A stretch of 6,951 nt of DNA, taken from NCBI GenBank assembly GCA_937892315.1, contig CALAVF010000283.1:1-6951 (forward strand), in the 5' to 3' direction. Below are positions 5,308 to 6,951 of this stretch, piece by piece. The notes below the pieces were generated by a model. That model searched no databases, had not been told where the DNA came from, and worked only from the letters and a program-made list of their open reading frames with translations. Each line of letters starts with the position of its first letter. Positions within the stretch are counted from its first letter, which is position 1. The position numbers and the translations under genes were made by a program. The DNA comes from an uncultured Prevotellaceae bacterium. GTDB lineage: Bacteria > Bacteroidota > Bacteroidia > Bacteroidales > Bacteroidaceae.

Positions 5308-6819
5308 ATGAAAAAGATTTACTTAACAATGGTACTTTACCTGTTTGCCATTGGCGGATGGGCACAAGAGGAGACAATTGGCAATGGAATGAACTCTGAC
5401 GAGTACAAATCAGCCACGCTCGAATACTTCGACATCACGGAAGAGGAATGGGAAGAAATAGGGTATGATGCGGGCGAGTCCCTTGACTTTGAATTTCTTG
5501 ATGACACCCTGAATGTCACGGGATATCTGGATTTGAATTGCTACAATTATCAGATTGGTTGTACCATCCATGATGACGGGAAGATTGACGTAAAAGTGTA
5601 TCCAATCAATGTCTCTGAAGATGAAGAACAGCCTGATTGCATGGTGCTCCGAAGAGCCGAAGCCAAAATTCCCGGCTTCAAGGAAGGAACGTACCAAATC
5701 GCATTTGGGGGGCAAGCACCTGTAGAGATTGTATGCAAGGGTGAAAAGATTGCAGATTACCGCCCATTCATTGAGGAAGGCAAAGAGTGGATTGTGAAAT
5801 GTGTTGAGGGGGACTCCTATTATCTTGTGCATTATACTTTTTCAGACGACGCTGAGTTTGTCTCTGTGGAAGGGAAACCATGCAAAAAGTTAATCGAGCG
5901 ATATGACTTCAGCCCTATGGATAAGGCAGGAATCGGTCATCCCGCGATATACGGAGGTGAAACGGGATTCATTTACGAAGAAGGGAAACGTGTCTATTTT
6001 GCAGTACGTGGCGAGGAAAAACTGAACTTGCTGTATGACTTCGGGGCAGAAGTGGGCGACACAATCAATGTATATTCCACACAGGGGAATGCGATTGGGG
6101 CTTATATCGTTGAAGATAAAAGAAAGGAAGAATCTGATTGCTATAAAGGCATCTGCACACAAGTGCGGAAAGACCCAGGTCTTTTAGCAGTCATATACAA
6201 TCTGACCGACACATGGATGGAGGGTGTTGGTGGCAATAGAGCACCTCTCGAAAATGTTGACTATGGTTATTTGGATGGTATTCTTACCGTCCTCATGGCT
6301 TGCACCGTGGGCGATGAAGTCATCTACAAACACCCCGATTGGGAACTTAACGCTGCCAGTGAAGGCAAGAAAAGAATCGACTTCACCCATGTGGTGAAGA
6401 CAAATCCCAAGAGCCCCCAAAGAAAGGCAGACGGAATCCCTGAAGAGGCGGTATCTGGCGAATACAGCAGCACCGCACTGACCATCGACCTCGGCACACT
6501 TCGCGACGCATACGCCGTCACCATTACTGACCCGTCAGGACAGGCGGTCTATACCAAATCGGTGAAGACCAACGACGTGCTGGCACTCAACATCGACATC
6601 TCCGACTATACGACAGAGGGCAAATACACCATCACATTGGAGAACAACCAAGAGGTCTTCACGGGCATCCTCACCCGCTCAGACGAAGTTGCCATCGAGA
6701 GCCTTTCCACACCTCAACCATCCTCCGCCTCCGTCTGGTACGACCTCACCGGCCGCCCAGTCACTCACCCCACCCACGGCATCTACATCAAAAACCACCA
6801 GAAGGTGTACATCAAATGA
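5308..6819 (+). CDS. Exported multi-domain protein with DUF3244-like domain and Prevotella-type C-terminal tail
   Basis: A secreted 503-residue protein without a recognised activity. The signal peptide (1-19) ends in 'GGWA' and leaves Gln20 at +1. Residues about 65-145 form a beta-rich unit ('LNVTGYLDLNCYNYQIGC...GTYQIAFGG'). Residues about 150-340 match a pattern common in Prevotella and Bacteroides exported proteins: 'YRPFIEEGKEW', 'GKPCKKL', 'FIYEEGKRVYF', 'LLYDFGAEVGD', then 'TWMEGVGG'. Residues about 385-456 resemble DUF3244, a short beta-sandwich ('AYAVTITDPSGQAVYTKSV...YTTEGKYTITLENN'). The last 26 residues ('YDLTGRPVTHPTHGIYIKNHQKVYIK') are the tail seen on many Prevotella exported proteins and similar to type IX secretion sorting ends, so surface display or secretion is likely. 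It begins 19 nt after the split regulator gene, so co-transcription is likely. The 3' quarter is visibly richer in G+C than the rest. Confidence 0.85.
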   Translation: MKKIYLTMVLYLFAIGGWAQEETIGNGMNSDEYKSATLEYFDITEEEWEEIGYDAGESLDFEFLDDTLNVTGYLDLNCYNYQIGCTIHDDGKIDVKVYPINVSEDEEQPDCMVLRRAEAKIPGFKEGTYQIAFGGQAPVEIVCKGEKIADYRPFIEEGKEWIVKCVEGDSYYLVHYTFSDDAEFVSVEGKPCKKLIERYDFSPMDKAGIGHPAIYGGETGFIYEEGKRVYFAVRGEEKLNLLYDFGAEVGDTINVYSTQGNAIGAYIVEDKRKEESDCYKGICTQVRKDPGLLAVIYNLTDTWMEGVGGNRAPLENVDYGYLDGILTVLMACTVGDEVIYKHPDWELNAASEGKKRIDFTHVVKTNPKSPQRKADGIPEEAVSGEYSSTALTIDLGTLRDAYAVTITDPSGQAVYTKSVKTNDVLALNIDISDYTTEGKYTITLENNQEVFTGILTRSDEVAIESLSTPQPSSASVWYDLTGRPVTHPTHGIYIKNHQKVYIK

Positions 6820-6882
6820 CACCCGTCCCCCCCGAGGGAACTCCCTCAGAACCCCCAAAAGGCGATGCTCGACACCTCAAAA

Positions 6883-6930
6883 GTGGTCTGAGTCACACCA
6901 CCTCGGCGGTCTGAGTCACACCGCTTCAGC
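6883..6930. repeat. Tandem 23-bp palindromic repeats, array cut by the contig end
   Basis: Two complete units lie at 6883-6905 and 6906-6928: a 19-nt near-palindrome plus a 4-nt spacer (CTCG, TTCA). The palindromes are GTGGTCTGAGTCACACCAC and GCGGTCTGAGTCACACCGC. They differ only at positions 2 and 18, where a T-A pair becomes C-G, so the outer 5-bp stem is kept while its sequence changes. A third unit would begin at 6929 with GC, exactly the two bases present before the adapter. The array lies 63 nt past the stop codon of the last gene. It may act as an RNA hairpin or a protein-binding array; its full length is unknown. Confidence 0.75.
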
Positions 6931-6951
6931 AGATCGGAAGAGCACACGTCT
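6931..6951 (+). other. Illumina TruSeq adapter remnant (not genomic)
   Basis: The last 21 bases start AGATCGGAAGAGC and continue as the standard TruSeq read-1 adapter with no mismatch. This is sequencing-library DNA that was not trimmed before assembly. It marks the right edge as an artificial contig break, probably because the tandem repeat before it stopped extension. It should be excluded from biological interpretation. Confidence 0.97.

Noticed and set aside
4179..5309. Long antisense frame (376 codons) opposite the TPR regulator
   Set aside because: It is a shadow of the sense frame, which shows clear TPR, membrane and helix-turn-helix segments; the antisense product shows no family features.
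6834..6847. Hairpin GAGGG-AACT-CCCTC after the last gene as a terminator
   Set aside because: The 5-bp stem has no T-run after it. It could be a weak structure at most.
6883..6930. CRISPR array
   Set aside because: The spacer between repeats is only 4 nt, the repeat unit itself is a near-palindrome, and no cas gene is present.

Overview
The window looks like a contig from a gut- or rumen-type member of the Bacteroidales, most likely Prevotellaceae. Four signs support this. There is a promoter of the Bacteroidetes form TTTG-N19-TAnnTTTG. Signal peptides leave a Gln at mature position +1. The last protein ends in a tail of the Prevotella 'YDLxGRxV...GIYIxNxxKVxxK' type. There is also a Bacteroidetes-style TPR / membrane segment / helix-turn-helix protein. 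All genes lie on the + strand. The last 21 bases (6931-6951) are not biological: they match the Illumina TruSeq adapter, so the right edge is an artificial contig end.

Region 1 (1-3727) is a compact operon. A promoter at about 131-161 drives three genes with gaps of 25 and 15 nt: a lipoprotein with an SH3-like segment (228-1133), a Dabb-family small protein (1159-1464), and a 722-residue exported enzyme fusing a GH53 endo-beta-1,4-galactanase to a GH43 domain of the exo-beta-1,3-galactanase type (1480-3648). It ends at a strong 13-bp hairpin terminator (3693-3727). The enzyme points to galactan or arabinogalactan side chains of plant pectin as the substrate. No SusC/SusD pair is present in the window.

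Region 2 (3728-6819) is a second transcription unit with a TAACTTTG -7 element at 3801-3808. Its first gene encodes a lipoprotein-type TPR protein with one membrane span, a coiled coil and a C-terminal helix-turn-helix. It is split by a single in-frame TGA at 4086-4088; the same frame stays open on both sides from 3834 to 5288. Nineteen nt downstream is a 503-residue exported protein of unknown function with a DUF3244-like beta domain and a Prevotella-type C-terminal tail (5308-6819).

Region 3 (6820-6951) is non-coding. It holds the start of a tandem array of 23-bp units. Each unit is a 19-nt near-palindrome, and the two complete copies differ by a compensating base-pair change. A third unit seems to begin at 6929 and is cut off by the adapter.

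I did not find a clearly new multi-gene system. The most notable items are the palindromic tandem repeat, the GH53-GH43 fusion, and the nonsense-split membrane regulator.
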